This document shows, one piece after another, positions 4,599 through 5,214 of a DNA stretch of 5,214 bases. The notes under the pieces are model-generated. The model searched no databases and had not been told where the DNA came from. It worked only from the letters and a program-made list of their open reading frames with translations. The translations under genes were made by a program, and so were the position numbers. Source of the stretch: Candidatus Hydrogenedentota bacterium (GTDB taxonomy: Bacteria > Hydrogenedentota > Hydrogenedentia > Hydrogenedentales > CAITNO01). The stretch's first letter is position 1, and each line of letters begins with the position of its first letter. The stretch spans positions 1 through 5,214 of the forward strand of contig JAKLHG010000312.1 in the NCBI GenBank assembly GCA_022710255.1, in the 5' to 3' direction.

Positions 4599-5214
4599 AT
4601 TTCCGCCGATGAAAATCGGCGGCCCCATTGAAGCGAAACAAGGCCCCCAAAAAGCACTGACGAAACTGACATTTCCGCCGATGAAAATCGGCGGCCCCAT
4701 TGAAGCCACTGCGATCTCCGGCACGGGCAAAACGGTTAGCAGATTTCCGCCGATGAAAATCGGCGGCCCCATTGAAGCCCCCTATTTTAGGAAAGTTATC
4801 CACAGGCTGTTCCACATTTCCGCCGATGAAAATCGGCGGCCCCATTGAAGCGCGTTTTCCACGGTCGGCGCGGGCTCCGGTTCCGGTATTTCCGCCGATG
4901 AAAATCGGCGGCCCCATTGAAGCTGGAAACCATTGGCGGTAAGCAGGTGCCGCGCAAGATATTTCCGCCGATGAAAATCGGCGGCCCCATTGAAGCGCTG
5001 AACGCACTGCACACCGTGGCGTGGATTTCGGCATTTCCGCCGATGAAAATCGGCGGCCCCATTGAAGCAAATCTGTCCTGCGGACTGTTGTCTCTGGCTT
5101 TTTTATTTCCGCCGATGAAAATCGGCGGCCCCATTGAAGCCCACGGGACCAACCTCCCGGCCACATGGCTCACCGAATTTCCGCCGATGAAAATCGGCGG
5201 CCCCATTGAAGCCG
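4599..5214 (+). CRISPR. CRISPR array, nine identical 36-bp repeats, eight full spacers, continues past the edge
   Basis: Repeats start at 4599, 4671, 4743, 4816, 4888, 4961, 5033, 5105 and 5177, each 36 bp, and all are identical by eye. Each consists of ATTT, stem CCGCCGAT, loop GAAA, stem ATCGGCGG and tail CCCCATTGAAGC. Spacers are 36 bp, except 4779-4815 and 4924-4960 at 37 bp. The 8-bp stem capped by a GNRA-type tetraloop and the ATTGAAGC end, close to the common ATTGAAAC handle, argue for plus-strand crRNA and Cas6-type processing with the leader on the left. Identical repeats suggest this is the young, leader-proximal end. Several spacers have open frames consistent with phage or plasmid genes (for example 4924-4960 reads LETIGGKQVPRK). 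The two final bases begin a ninth spacer. Subtype is not determined. Confidence 0.98.
4779..4815 (+). other. Spacer 3, containing a perfect DnaA box
   Basis: The 37-bp spacer contains TTATCCACA (4797-4805), the consensus DnaA box, followed by GGCTGTTCCAC. This suggests that the protospacer came from a replication origin region of a plasmid, phage or chromosome. The repeat's first A completes a second TTCCACA, a poorer box-like site. Confidence 0.6.

Noticed and set aside
4574..4603. TTGACA near the first repeat as a second array promoter
   Set aside because: The sequence 17-18 bp downstream (CTATTT/TATTTC) is a poor -10 and would lie in the repeat.
4635..4670. Spacer 1 as a possible self-match to the CCCCAAAAACAG of the REP-like element
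   Set aside because: Only a short C-run plus A-run is shared; the rest does not match. No spacer matches elsewhere in the window by eye.
4321..4848. Plus-strand 175-codon frame through the cas2 end, leader and first repeats
   Set aside because: It overlaps cas2 out of frame and contains repeat translations (FPPMKIGGPIEA). It is spurious.
4484..5206. Minus-strand frames with repeated MGPPIFIGGN, LQWGRRFSSAE or FNGAADFHRRK units
   Set aside because: These are three-frame translations of the CRISPR repeat and spacers, not proteins; the period equals repeat plus spacer.

Overview
The window looks like chromosomal DNA from a moderately GC-rich, uncultured-type Gram-negative bacterium. A Tat-exported sugar-isomerase-like protein beside a stand-alone GuaA-type ATP pyrophosphatase would suit the PVC or Hydrogenedentota-like groups, but the taxonomy is only a guess.

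Layout. (i) Positions 1-2076, minus strand: a partial Tat-signal sugar isomerase-like gene (runs off the left edge) and, 67 bp upstream of it, a 320-codon GuaA-like PP-loop synthetase without a glutaminase domain; they are co-directional and may be one transcription unit. (ii) 2204-3901: a complete insertion sequence with perfect 16-bp terminal inverted repeats and one 456-aa DDE transposase on the minus strand. It has a near-consensus sigma70 promoter and a 14-bp inverted repeat (one mismatch) whose arms lie on either side of the predicted transcription start, a layout expected of an RNA switch that silences read-in transcription. (iii) 3902-4097: a non-coding spacer with a 28-bp imperfect inverted repeat of REP/MITE-like sequence. 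(iv) 4098-4388, plus strand: cas2, alone. (v) 4389-4598: a CRISPR leader with a TATAAT promoter, a 14-bp perfect palindrome and a reiterated ACCGCTCG motif. (vi) 4599 to the right edge: a CRISPR array with nine identical 36-bp repeats and eight complete 36-37-bp spacers, continuing beyond the window.

How it fits together. The array reads in the same direction as cas2. The repeat forms an 8-bp stem with a GAAA tetraloop and ends in ATTGAAGC, which resembles the 8-nt 5' handle left on crRNAs by Cas6-type processing. No cas1, cas4, cas6 or effector gene is present in the window; upstream of cas2 there is only the REP-like element and the insertion sequence. The system is therefore either an isolated cas2-array module, the tail of a locus disrupted on its left side, or one whose remaining genes lie right of the array. 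The most notable points are the isolated cas2/leader/array, the structured leader, a spacer carrying a perfect DnaA box, the transposon read-through hairpin and the divergent GuaA-like enzyme. I see nothing here that amounts to a wholly new system.
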